64,000 nucleotides of DNA from Dreissena polymorpha (lineage: Eukaryota > Mollusca > Bivalvia > Myida > Dreissenidae): contig NC_068362.1 of the NCBI RefSeq assembly GCF_020536995.1, positions 100,763,187 to 100,827,186 on the forward strand, in the 5' to 3' direction. Positions 47,920-58,705 of this stretch are shown piece after piece. The notes beneath the pieces were generated by a model, which saw only the letters and a list, made by a program, of their open reading frames with translations, was not told the DNA's origin and ran no database searches. Made by a program: the position numbers and the translations under genes. Position 1 is the first letter of the stretch. Every line of letters starts with the position of its first letter.

Positions 47920-48714
47920 CAGAGCTTCAGATAAGGATTTGTGAAATGAGTAACGGTACTGCCACTAACAGAAAGAAAAGGAGTAACGCTGAAAATCAAT
48001 AAATACCTGTACTACCATATCCAAAAATACAGGTAGTACTGTACTACCCATGTTCTTGTATATTGAAGGGTGTATAACTGACTTTACAGACACATTTGCA
48101 ACAATTATAATCAATATATTTAGCTTTTTAAACAGTTACTCTATTAGGTTTTCCATTCTGAATTATGATACAAATAAAACAACACATTAAAACGCATGAC
48201 TAAATACTATTTCTTCATTTTTCTTGACAAGAAAACACAAGCCAACTAGTAAGCTAGAATCATTGCTTTAGCAGTAAACTGTAAAAGTTGCAAAGTAGCC
48301 ACCGTTGCAATCAAATCGTTTAATATCGGGGCAACAATGTCTTTTTCTGGGTTTACAGATTGAATATCAGTTAGTTTTTTTTTTTAAACCGAAAGTTAGC
48401 CGGCCTTCCCTTGCGCGCAGACATTGTTTTTGACGGGTTTACAAGTTACTGGAAATCACGCGACAGAATAGACAATATTATCGGAATCCAGTCTACAACT
48501 TTTCTGTAATTTAAATTAACGAAAAGCGCCATTAAGTTAGAGACCAACAAATCACGCTGCGCTGACGCCGACGTATCGGTACGGCCAGATTTTTTTCGTA
48601 AATGCGTAAAAGGGATATTAAAGTCGTACTTGTACGTCCAGTTTATAAAAATAAATGCGTAAACCTTCAAGAAAAAGCCGTATTTACGGCTGTACGGCTC
48701 TTATCTGGAGCTCT
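47920..48714. mobile_element. hAT-type MITE (CAGAGCTYCAGATAAG ends)
   Basis: The left end CAGAGCTTCAGATAAG (47920-47935) is the inverse of the right end CTTATCTGGAGCTCTG (48699-48714) with one mismatch. CAGAG termini are typical of hAT elements. The interior has no transposase. Its first three bases coincide with the CAG duplication of the Harbinger element, so Harbinger inserted at this terminus. The left hAT target duplication would now lie at the other end of the Harbinger and is not clearly recognisable. Confidence 0.75.
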
Positions 48715-49540
48715 GACACAATGATCTAATAAACACAGTTGTCACTAATAACATCCAGTAATTAAAGAATAGTATTCACAAACCAGTGAAAATACACCAC
48801 AAACATAATATTAAAATACTGCTGGTTGTTGTTTTATTTTTTGATTTAATTTCTTTAATTCATAAATTCTCCTGTTTTTTAGCTTTCTTCCATTTTTTAC
48901 AGCGCAGAATCAAAATTGAAAGTCAGCCTGCTGTGACCATCCAATTTGAGTGTCATCAGACAGTGCTGAGTTTCAATTGAAAGCCTGTTTCTGAATATTT
49001 TAAGGATTCTGTTCTGCACAGAAAAGCCACGTTCTCATCCAGCAGTATGGACACTGGAAGTAAGGACAAGTTTTGCAAGAATGGTAAGATTTTTGAACTC
49101 TGGATGGTACTTGACAATGAGGGACCAAAGCTGGTGCATTGAATCCCTTGGATATTGTTCAGCAAGCACTTCTGTCTTCACTAGCTGCCACTCATCCTTG
49201 GTCTTAATAGGGTCAACAAGGGGCTGTGAGGTTCGTTCCTGCTTCTCTCCATCCTCTAGCCAAGATGAGGTCTGGGTTCAGCCATAAAAGTTGCACAAAG
49301 TGTAAATCCTCTTTGTAGCCATATTCCCCCAGCTGTTGTGCAGACAGGAATGACAGTGGTCTCATGCCTAGAACACTGAAGTGCGTCAGCAAGTCATCTC
49401 CAGCAAATCTGAAATGAGATCAGAAAGAGAACATTGAAGTATTTGTTTAAATACACATGTGAATTAATATAGGCTAGTCTCCATTCATGTGAATCAATAA
49501 AGCCCCCATGAACTTTGTAAACTAACTGATTTTATATTTA

Positions 49541-51330
49541 CAGTCCAACCTGTCAATAAAGACCACTCAAGGGATTTGGTCGTTGTGGTCTTTGTTCACA
49601 GGTGGTCTTTATTCGCAGGGTCGATCGAAACTTTGCAAAATATGCTAGTAGTTTTTTAACAGGTACCTTATCTATGTATGTGCTCTATTGTTTAAATGTT
49701 TGAATACTTATGCATGTATAATGAAATAAAGGATTGAAAACACAGTTTTGTTTTACATTTGTATATTAATTACATGTTGTATTTCTATTCCCTTATGTTT
49801 TTATTATTTATTTAATTTATCATATACTGTATAAATAACTATTGACATACATGTATACGTACATGTACATGTAATTTTACAAAGAACACAGTACAAAATA
49901 CACATAACATAGCAAACATTTATACATGAAATACATGAATCACTACTACACAACCAGTACAGTTGACAATCATGGACAATAAATGACATCTGATATATAT
50001 ATATAAGACTGAAAACATCCAAGAATAAGATTCCAGACACATACTCAACGTACCAGTAGAAACAACAAAACACAATAAGCACTACGACCCCCGTCCCTCT
50101 CCACTCAAGACACACACAAAACCAAAACACTCACTTAAAAAAATCACTTATTTTACTCTGCTTGACACTAGAGTCCATCCTATATTTGATAAACACATCC
50201 TGTGCTTCCATGATTGAGTTCAGCAAGCAGTCATTTTTTAGAACTGCAAACGAGCGCAGCTTCTGAAGGCACTCAGCTGCTCTACTAACACTAACACACT
50301 TGGGATGGGAAATACAATGCTGTTTCTTTTTACAAAAGACTCGAGCCAGCCATTGCTAGCCTTAAAGTCCAAATATCCTAACTCACACGCACACTTCAAG
50401 GCTATTTCCTCGATCATAGGTCCAGACACAGGCAAGAGCCTTGCACTTGCGTCAACAAACCACTTATGCACTAAGTCATTCACTGACGCGAATTCCGACT
50501 CACGCTTAGGGCGTTTACTTTCAAAGTTTACGTTCTCCTCGAATTCGTCCATAATCTCATGTTTACGTTTTAAAATGCTCTGAATTTGAGTTGTTCCTCA
50601 ACCAAGATCACTAGTCACTCGTCTACAACTGTGTCCTTTACCTAACAAACTAATGACCTTAACGCGTTCTTCCAACGTCAATAACTTACGCTTGGAAGCC
50701 ATGATGGTTAACTTGAACTGACAATTTACTTTTCTATAATCTATGAACATCTTATTACGGAGAAATTTAAGATGAGAATGACTATCAAAATGTTTGTCTT
50801 TAATAGGCATCGTAAATGATATGAAACCGTTAACTTCCTTAATGAGTTTATGAAACCCCAAATTTGTCGGCAATTAGTACATTAATCGCGAGTCACTTAA
50901 ATACAAAGGCAAATTTTTACACTTTTGACAAACTGTCAAATGCATTAAAGAAGCAGGCGACTACCAATTAGCAATGCATGTTAAATAAACAAACAACTGC
51001 TATCGAGTGCAATAAACTGTCACTTGCCAATATCTCCATAGCGACTGACGAGTCCACTGGTAAGATGTGTATCACGTGACTACGCAGCGTCTTGGCGGCT
51101 ATTTTGTTTTTTGAAAGTTGCGAAATCGTTGATTTTTATGATTGCAGTAGTCGTTGTAAGCTATCAAAATGGAGATTTGGGAATGTAAAAGGTTGGTCGT
51201 TGGTCTTTGTTCACAGGTGGGCTTTATTCGCAGGTTCAATATATAGTGAAATCGTTTGGGAGGAAATCGGTGTGGTCGTTATTGACTGTTGGTCGCTATT
51301 ACCAGGCGGTCGCTCGGGCAGGTTGGACTG
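49541..51330 (-). mobile_element. Tigger/pogo element, 1.8 kb, TA duplication, internally deleted
   Basis: The left end is CAGTCCAACCTGTCAATAAA and the inverted right end CAGTCCAACCTGCCCGAGCG. TA flanks both sides (49539-49540 and 51331-51332), as expected for Tc1/mariner-pogo. A block with TCTTTGTTCACAGGTGG and CTTTATTCGCAGG occurs near both ends in the same orientation (49591-49621 and 51203-51235). Only the DNA-binding half of the transposase remains. It lies in an intron of the hAT-like pseudogene. Confidence 0.93.
50238..50702 (-). pseudogene. Tigger transposase N-terminus (HTH + CENP-B), truncated
   Basis: From ATG 50702 the frame reads MASKRKLLTLEERVKVISLL, GKGHSCRRVTSDLG, then a TGA at about 50600 and, in the same frame, GTTQIQSILKRKHEIMDEFE. 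SVNDLVHKWFVDASARLLPV and CACELGYLDFKASNGWLESF then give the CENP-B-type HTH. This is the paired DNA-binding region of Tigger elements. The frame ends at 50238 with no DDE domain, so no active enzyme could be made. Confidence 0.88.
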
Positions 51331-53031
51331 TACCTGGCTTTAATGTTGTCTATCAATGAATCCACAAATTCATTGGCAAGGTCTTCCAGTTTGAAATTGG
51401 TTCTGGTTATATAATGCTGACCCTTGAAAGTGGAGCTGTCATGTGGGAGATCTTCCATCAGCTTCTTTGAGTGAGGAGAGTCCAAGCTTTTTACCTTTTC
51501 CAGATCAGCCAAACAAAGATCTAACTTCACCTTTGTTTAAAAAAGTATTACTTAAAATCAAAGCAGATTAGGCAAATGCTTATCAACTACTTAACCAGTG
51601 TTTTGCTTTTAAATAAATAAGTTCCTACCACCATGGTTACATGTTTGAAGTAGAAAGGTCAATAATTTAATTCCAAAGAACAAAACATTGACACACTTGT
51701 ACAAGACCTACATCCACGTTTTCTGTCTGGAAAAATTGTGACAACTGCGTCACTGGGGCCATGGCATACATGAGCAAGTAGATGATAGACAAAAACGTGT
51801 CTGTGGAGATCTGAAAAATATTGCCCATTTTGAGCAACTAAATAAAATGAATGTGTGCTTGAAATGAAATATGAAAAGTTTAAGGCAATTGAAATATAGA
51901 TAAGAACAAAAGTTACCTTCTTCTTAAGTCCATTTGCTTTGGGGTCTTCTGTTCCCTTCTCAGCAAGGTATGTCAACAGGCTGTCTGTGGTCCTGTACAC
52001 AGTTGTCAATCATGCCTGGAAATAGGATAGCCATCTCACAGAGTGGATCTCTTTGTAAGTTAGGGTAGGTTCATCAAGAAGTTGCTGAATCTCGTGAATT
52101 CTCGCTGCTCGCTTCACACTTCAATTAAAGAAAAAAACACTTTCATGGGTTAAACTAAAAATATTGCCTAATGATTTTTATTCAAGTTTTTTTTAATGAA
52201 AATATTTAAATTTATTTAGTCAGTTGAACTTGTTTTACAATTTACCTTAGATCAGTCATATCTACCAATTGCTATGTTATAATTTCTTAAGGAAACAAAA
52301 TGTACCGGTAAAGCATCCACTTTAACATGTTGCCAACCAGTAACTCACCTTGAAATAATAGAATAAGTCTGTAAGTATTTGCTGGTGTTGCTTCAGGTGA
52401 GGGATTTTGTCAGCCGCTTGAGAAGTGCAAAGGGCCAACTTATGGGCTATACATGTACATTATTCATTTGGGGATTCTCACGCTTTATGAAAGCAGCACA
52501 GCCTATAACAAATGTATAATGATTTGATTTTCCATTTAAACAACCTGATTACATATTATAGAAAAGGACAACTATTTACACCTATGATTCCTAAAAACAA
52601 GGTTGAAAAACTGTTGAAAACATGTGTTTAAAATGTCTCAAAGTGTTAACCTTTTACATTTGATGAATCGGCAGAATCTATTAGTAATATTTTTCCACTG
52701 CATAATTGTATAAATGTATTTAAATTAATAATTACAGTAATTACCAGCATTTTTCCCAGTCATGACAGAAGCACCATCTGAGCCTAAACTCATTATTTTT
52801 GATGGTGGAATCCCTCTCTTTCTTAATTCTTTTAAGATTGATGTGGCTATCCCTTTTCCAGTGGCTTCTTGACACTCAATATTTGTTATGAATCTGGTGG
52901 ATGGTTTCATATCATTCGAAATAATTTTAGTGTACAGGACGAGACGTTTGTGGTTACTTATGTCAGTACTTTCATCTGCTAAAACAGTCACTATGGGTGA
53001 GTTTGTGAGTTCGATTTGCAGCTCATCCTCT

Positions 53032-54344
53032 CAGTCATTGAAATTCAGATTTAAATCTTCAAGCAAGTCGGGCTAGTACTATGGGAATTTGAACAAGCCC
53101 GAGTCAAATTTTACTAGCCCAAACATTTTTGTTAAAAATGCAGATAAACATAACATAAAACATCCAAAGAAGCATTAATTTATTCAATCTTTAGAATACA
53201 ATACAAATCTCTTATTAATTTCATCCTCATCAAAGTTAGCTTCCTCGTCATCTGAGCCAGCCTCTCATTTCAATCAAATCACAATTATAAATATATACAT
53301 AAAGTTTAGGTAAACAAGGGCTGTTTGTAAAACATGCATGCCCCCCTATATGAGCTATAAGTTGTAGTAGCAGCCATTGTGTGAATACGTTTTTTGTCAC
53401 TGTGAACAACGGTGGTGGTGGTGGTGGTGGTGGTGGTGGTGGTGGTGGTGGTGGTTGATACAATGCATTACAAAAATGCAGTTAGCCTAACATTTGGTAA
53501 AATTTAAATATATTACAAGGGAGGCAAATGCTGAAACAAAAAGAACATGCATAAACGGTAGTTGTTTCCCTTGTTTGAACCATGCTAAATCCTTAAAATG
53601 CCTATTTCCAGTAACTGTGACCTTCACCTGTGACCTTGACCTTTGACCTAGTGACCTCAAAATCAATAGGGTCATCTGCGAGTCATGATCAATGTACCTA
53701 TGAAGTTTCATGATCCTAGGCCCAAGCGTTCTTGAGTTATCATCTGACAACCACCTGGTGGACGAACCGACAGACCGACCGACAGACCGACTGACATGAG
53801 CAAAGCAACATACCCCCTCTTCTTCGAAGGGGGGCATAAAAATTAGCAGAAATGTATCCCATATATCCATGTGAAAGAGAGAGCAAACCTGAACCACCAG
53901 AAAATATATAAGCAATTAAGTGCCAGGTTATTCTACAAAAAGCCAGTTGACAAATGCGTCAATCACAGTTACCTCAGATTCGCATTCCTCAACGACGTAC
54001 TTGAATGACAACTGTTCGGCCATTACTCTCTGTGTCCCGAATGCAACGCAAACATTTATTTTACATAATAGTAATACGGGCACCACAAAACCATGCGCTT
54101 TATGCGCAGTAATCCAATTATCGGCTGATTGCCCAGCACGTGACCGCAGTGTGTTAAAACATAAGTGGCTGTTGATTTAAGCGGCTCAAAACTTTGTTTA
54201 CAAATATTGAAATTGAAAGTGGAACTCGTTTTCTGTTTAATGAATTGTACAAGCACGTCGGGCTTGTAATATTGGATTTCCTACAAGCCCGAAAGAAAAA
54301 ATACTAGTTTTTTGCTGTCGGACTAGTGCGAATTTCGACGACTG
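53032..54344 (-). mobile_element. TIR element with 6-bp target duplication, copy 2, inserted in hAT-like exon
   Basis: It has the same ends as the copy at 37018 and a TCCTCT duplication on both sides (53026-53031 and 54345-54350). Taking out the element plus one duplication restores an uninterrupted hAT-like reading frame across the site (...MAIFA|EDELQIEL...), so the insertion is precise. Exon 1 of the small acidic gene is kept, but about 37 bp around the second exon's splice acceptor are missing, and a TATGCCCCC element is inserted in the intron. Confidence 0.9.
53312..53837 (-). mobile_element. TATGCCCCC...CCCTTGTTT element nested in copy 2
   Basis: Inverted, it begins TGCCCCCCTTCGAAGAAG and ends ACAAACAGCCCTTG. 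Comparison with the unoccupied site in copy 1 (near 37528) shows insertion at TTTA, with TAAA flanking both sides on the plus strand. It contains a (GGT)n block at 53410-53457. This gives exact boundaries for the family. Confidence 0.88.
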
Positions 54345-54407
54345 TCCTCTGCAAAAATTGCCATTGATTTCAGTAAATCTTGTGCAGTATATGCAGAGTC
54401 GTAAGGC

Positions 54408-55679
54408 CTAAATTATAATTAAGTTTGTTTGCCCTTTACCGACTGACCCACTTTTTACCCCCGACTCAAAAAATTTAATTGCGATTTCTGAAAACATATT
54501 TTTTTTATTTTATTTTTTTTTTCGCCAATCATATTAGAGCCGACTGCAATATCTATTTGTGCGCGTATTTATATCCCTGGCCATTCTTATCACCCCTGAC
54601 CGATCTAGGTCGCTCTGATGGTTGGAATTTCATACATGTATGCCCCAGAATGCGCAGTAATGCAAGCGTCAATAACCGGCATCGCGGTCGGGGGTGTTCC
54701 GTTAAAATGGCGTCTCGCTGAACGACATCATACTTAACTATTGGTTTTTGAAAGAAGTCGGACATATACAAGTTTACGTTCGTTGCACACATGTTGTTTA
54801 CGTGATCCAAGGTGACAGACAATAAAAAGAAATAACGATGCTTAGTGAAATGGACAAATACCTATCGAATTAACGGCTGACGTCATATAATTAGTATGGA
54901 TTAATGAAAATCGCGTGTCATTCTAGGATGGAGTGAATGTTTTAGATACAAATAAAACTATTTTTTGGGAAATGTATGAACTAAATGTCACAGAACACAG
55001 ATACTTGAAAAAAAAAATTGTGTCCTTATATACTCTTATTATATATATATAAGGACCAAAATTTGTTTTCAAGTACCTGTGTCACAGAACAAGTGCTTGA
55101 AAATCGGAATGCAGTCTACTCGCCATAAAAAATACATCTAACAGTTACAGGATTATCGTTTGAAAATGCAAAAATAGACAAACATGATTCGATTTATATG
55201 TAAGTGGATCTGTGTTTAATCAGATTCATGTGCATATTCTGTTTTATTATGTTTGCCACTCTATACAGTTTACTTTAACAGCATGTTAGTGAAATGGATA
55301 TTTAAAGGTAAACTTTAATATATTATTTACTCTTAGCTAACTACATCACCAACACTCGAGTATATATGTTTAAAGTGTAAATATACCCACACACTGAAAC
55401 TAACACGCTTAATTTATTTCCCCAAATCAAGTTTTCATGCTTATGTTTGCCCTTTTGTGAATTTACTTTGCCATGCCGAGACTAATGGCTCTATGCATTC
55501 TCCAGTCAAACACTTAAAATTGAGGCCTGTGAAAATTTCAACTATCCTGTGAATTTTTTCTCCTGGTAGGCATGTCTGGCCTTGTAAATTGTGACGGTCT
55601 TTCTTCATGTCTGAATTATTCCATTAAAGGCTTTTGGCTGTCTTTCTACACTTCTTCAATGCTTTTTATGATTCACACT
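54408..55679. other. No recognisable gene
   Basis: The stretch should contain the 5' part of the hAT-like pseudogene, but I could not identify further exons. An ATGGCG word lies at 54707. A hairpin of about 20-bp arms around (TA)n is at 55010-55075 (TGTCCTTATATACTC / ATATATAAGGACCA). GGCATGTCTGGCCTTGTAA at about 55570 is a fragment of the unit at 33356-33561. Confidence 0.4.
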
Positions 55680-56140
55680 ATAGTAGTGGGGGACATATTG
55701 TTTTTGCCCTGTCTGTCTGTTGGTCTGTTTGCGCCAACTTTAACATTTTGCAATAACTTTTGCTATATTGAAGATAGCAACTTCATATTATGCATGCATG
55801 TGTATCTCATGAAGCTGCACATTTTGAGTGGTGAAAGGTTAAGGTCAAGGTCACTCAAGGTCAGAGGTCATATATATGTGGCCAAAATCGCTCATTTTAT
55901 TAATACTTTTGCAATATTGAAGATAGCAACTTGATATTTGGCATGCATGTGTATCTCATGGAGCTGCACATTTTGAGTGGTGAAAGGTCAAGGTCATCCT
56001 TCAAGGTCAGAGGTCAAATATATGTGGCCCAAATCGCTTTTTTTATAAATACTTTTGCAATATTGAAGATAGCAACTTGATATTTGGCATGCATGTGCAT
56101 CTCATGGAGCTTATCATTTTGAGTGGTGAAAGGTAGCAAC
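55680..56140 (+). repeat. GGGGGACATA-family repeat with ~147-bp tandem units
   Basis: It begins GTGGGGGACATATTGTTTTT. GAAGATAGCAACTT recurs at 55770, 55919 and 56065 (steps 149 and 146). Each unit holds ATGCATGTG(T/C)ATCTCATG and GTGGTGAAAGGT(C/T)AAGGTCA. The last unit is cut where the next element begins. Confidence 0.88.
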
Positions 56141-56164
56141 CCCACTTATTTTTTAGATATTACT

Positions 56165-56890
56165 TTTTATGCCCCCCTTCGAAGAAGAGGGGGTATATTG
56201 CTTTGCTCATGTCGGTCGGTTGGTCTGTCCGTCCACCAGGTGGTTGTCAGAAGATAACTCAAGAACGCTTGGGCCTAGGATCATGAAACTTCATAGGTAC
56301 ATTGATCATGACTCGCAGATGACCCCTAATAATTTTGAGGTCACTAGGTCAAAGGTCAAGGTCACGGTGACCCGAAATAGTAAAATGGTTTCCGGATGAT
56401 AACTCAAGAACGCATACGCCTAGGATCATGAAACTTCATGGGTAGATTGATCACGACTCGCAGATGACCCCTATGTATTTTGAGGTCACTAGGTCAAAGG
56501 TCAAGGTCACGGTGACCCGAAATAGTAAAATGGTTTTCGGATGATAACTCAAGAAGGCATACGCCTAGGATCATGAAACTTCATAGGTAGATTGATCATG
56601 ACTTGCAGATGACCCCTATTGATTTTGAGGTCACAAGGTCAAAGGTCAAGGTCACAGTGACCCGAAATAGTAAAATGATTTTCGGATGATAACTCAAGAA
56701 GGATTTTGCCTACGATCATGACACTTCATAGGTACATTGATCGTGACTCACAGATGACCCCTATTGATTTTCAGGTCACTAGGTCAAAGGTCAAGGTCAC
56801 AGTGACAAAAATCGTATTCACACAATGGCTGCCACTACAACGGACAGCCCATATGGGGGGCATGCATGTTTTACAAACAGCCCTTGTTGT
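56165..56890 (+). mobile_element. TATGCCCCC...CCCTTGTT element with 145-bp internal tandem units
   Basis: It starts TTTATGCCCCCCTTCGAAG and ends ACAAACAGCCCTTGTT. GATAACTCAAGAA recurs at 56253, 56398, 56543 and 56688, exactly 145 bp apart. Each unit ends with AGGTCAAAGGTCAAGGTCAC and GTGACCCGAAATAGTAAAAT. The copy at 53312 has a single unit, so unit number varies within the family. Confidence 0.92.
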
Positions 56891-57523
56891 ATTTGTAAAT
56901 GGTTTCATTGCAAAGACAATACAAATAGCTTTATAAATCAGTTTAAATTGTCAAAATATCTCATCTGGAACAAAAGTTATGAAGGTTTTTAGTTAGAGAA
57001 AAAACCTAATTTCAGTGATTTTTTTCCCTTAATTTGAATAGACAATCGGAATGACAGTTCGCGGACCCGAATCGTTTCTTGAAAATACTATTTGTTTCAT
57101 AACTTCAGTTCTGTTTCAAATACTTTAATGAAACTTGGGATACTAATAGAATTTTTCATGAGGAATCTAAAAAACATACTTAAAAGCTTATCAGAAAACA
57201 GGAAACATCCACATGAAAGCAAAACAAAACATAAAATATTTTTACATTTTTAATTTCCAACCCTCTTTCTTCATATCAATTTGAACATGAACAAAACAAA
57301 AACAATCATCTCTATAAAACAACAATTCGTGACAATATCTAAATAAAGCATAAAACTTTAATTAAATATTAAACAAACCAATGCTCCATCCTTATAAAAC
57401 ATTCTTTTCTTTTTCAGTCACAAGTTTACTTGTTCTCTACTTTTTTTATAATAAACCTGTCAATGAAAGTACACCGATTTGTAAATAATTCATCGTATCT
57501 TTCACTGTTTCTAATTATCCCCA
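56891..57523. other. No recognisable gene
   Basis: AT-rich; no motif or repeat was recognised. Confidence 0.45.
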
Positions 57524-58705
57524 CGCTTTTTGAAAAAAAGGTGGGGATATTGTGGTGATCTCCGCCGTCCGTCCGTCCGTCCGTCTGTCCGTCCGTCCTG
57601 GCCACTATCTCCTCCTACACTAAAAGCACTAGAACCTTGAAATTTACACACATGGTAGCTATGAGCATATGTGCGACCCTGCACTATTTGGAATTTTGAT
57701 CTGACCCCTGGGTCAAAAGTTATAGGGGTTGGGGTGGGACCGCGTCAGAAATTATCACTCATTTTTTTAGGTTATTTTACATTTACTTCTTTATTTCTAC
57801 ACCGATTCACTTCAAATTGATACTGGACCTCACCTATGACAATACGGTCAATCTCAACCATGCATGGCCCCATTCCCAACCCTGGGGCGCCCCGCCCACA
57901 TAGGCCACACCCACCAAAAATTTCCATTTACTATAATTTTTTCATTTCTACACGGATTCACTTCAAATTGATACTGAACTTTTGTTATGACATTAGGGTC
58001 AATCTCAACTATGCATGGCCCCAATCCCAACCCTGGGGCGCCCGCCCACATAGGCCACACCCACCAAAAAATTCCATTTACTATAATTTTTTCATTTCTA
58101 CACGGATTCACTTCAAATTGATACTGAACTTCTCTTATGACATTAGGGTCAATCTCAACTATGCATGGCCCCATAACCAACCCTGGGGCCCCGCCCACAT
58201 AGACCACACCCACCCAAAATTGCCTTTACTATAATTTCTTCATTTCTACACCGATTCACTTCAAATTGATATTGAACTTCTCTTATGACAATACAGTCAA
58301 TCTCAACTATGCATGGCCCCATTACCAACCCTGGGGCGCCCCGCCCACATAGACCACACCCACCCAAAATTGCCTTTTACTATAATTTCTTCATTTCTAC
58401 ACCGATTCACTTCAAATTGATACTGAACCTCTCTTATGACAATACGGTCAATCTCAACTATGCATGGCACAATTACCAACCCTGGGGCGCCCTGCCCACA
58501 TATGTCACACCCACCCAAAATTGCCTTTTACTATAACTTCTTCATTTCTACACCAATTCACTTCTAATTGATGATGAACTTCTCTTATGACAATACGGTC
58601 AATCTCAGCTATGCATGGCCCCATTACCAACCCTGGGGCACACCTAGGTCAAACATTCGGCGTGGGGATACGCGTCGGCCTCTGCCGCGCCATTTCTAGT
58701 TGACC
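57524..58705 (+). repeat. CCCCACGCTTTT...element with six ~150-bp tandem units
   Basis: The 5' part begins TCCCCACGCTTTTTGAAAAA with a (CCGT)n tract. ATTCACTTC(A/T)AATTGAT recurs at about 57805, 57956, 58106, 58254, 58405 and 58556. Each unit also contains TCAATCTCAAC(C/T)ATGCATGG, CCAACCCTGGGGC and CCACACCCACC. Because 150 is a multiple of three, open frames of 70-132 codons appear on both strands; they are not genes. It abuts and probably truncates the decayed gene to its right. Confidence 0.92.

Larger units (their letters stand above)
48905..54407 (-). pseudogene. Decayed multi-exon hAT-like transposase (KIAA1586/ZNF862-like lineage)
   Basis: Minus-strand exons in order: 54407-54351 continuing at 53025-52745 after the inserted element (AQDLLKSMAIFAEDELQIEL, TVLADESTDISNHKRL, SLGSDGASVMTGKNAG); about 52512-52350 (CIAHKLALCTSQAADKIP); about 52124-51917 (RAARIHEIQQLLDEP, IHSVRWLSYF); about 51838-51706 (PVTQLSQFFQTENVDVG); about 51531-51334 (KLEDLANEFVDSLIDNIKA); and 49408-48905 (the C-terminal hAT dimerisation region ERGFSVQNRILKIFRNRLSI). 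The order matches hAT-like transposases that gave rise to host KIAA1586/ZNF862-type genes. It is dead: a stop replaces the usual Cys before ERGFS, a frame shift lies near 49260, other exons carry stops, and two elements are inserted. Upstream exons and termini were not found. Confidence 0.82.

Noticed and set aside
57836-58536. Several open frames of 70-132 codons on both strands
   Set aside because: They arise because the 150-bp tandem unit is a multiple of three and lacks stops in those frames; the same phrases repeat in each unit.
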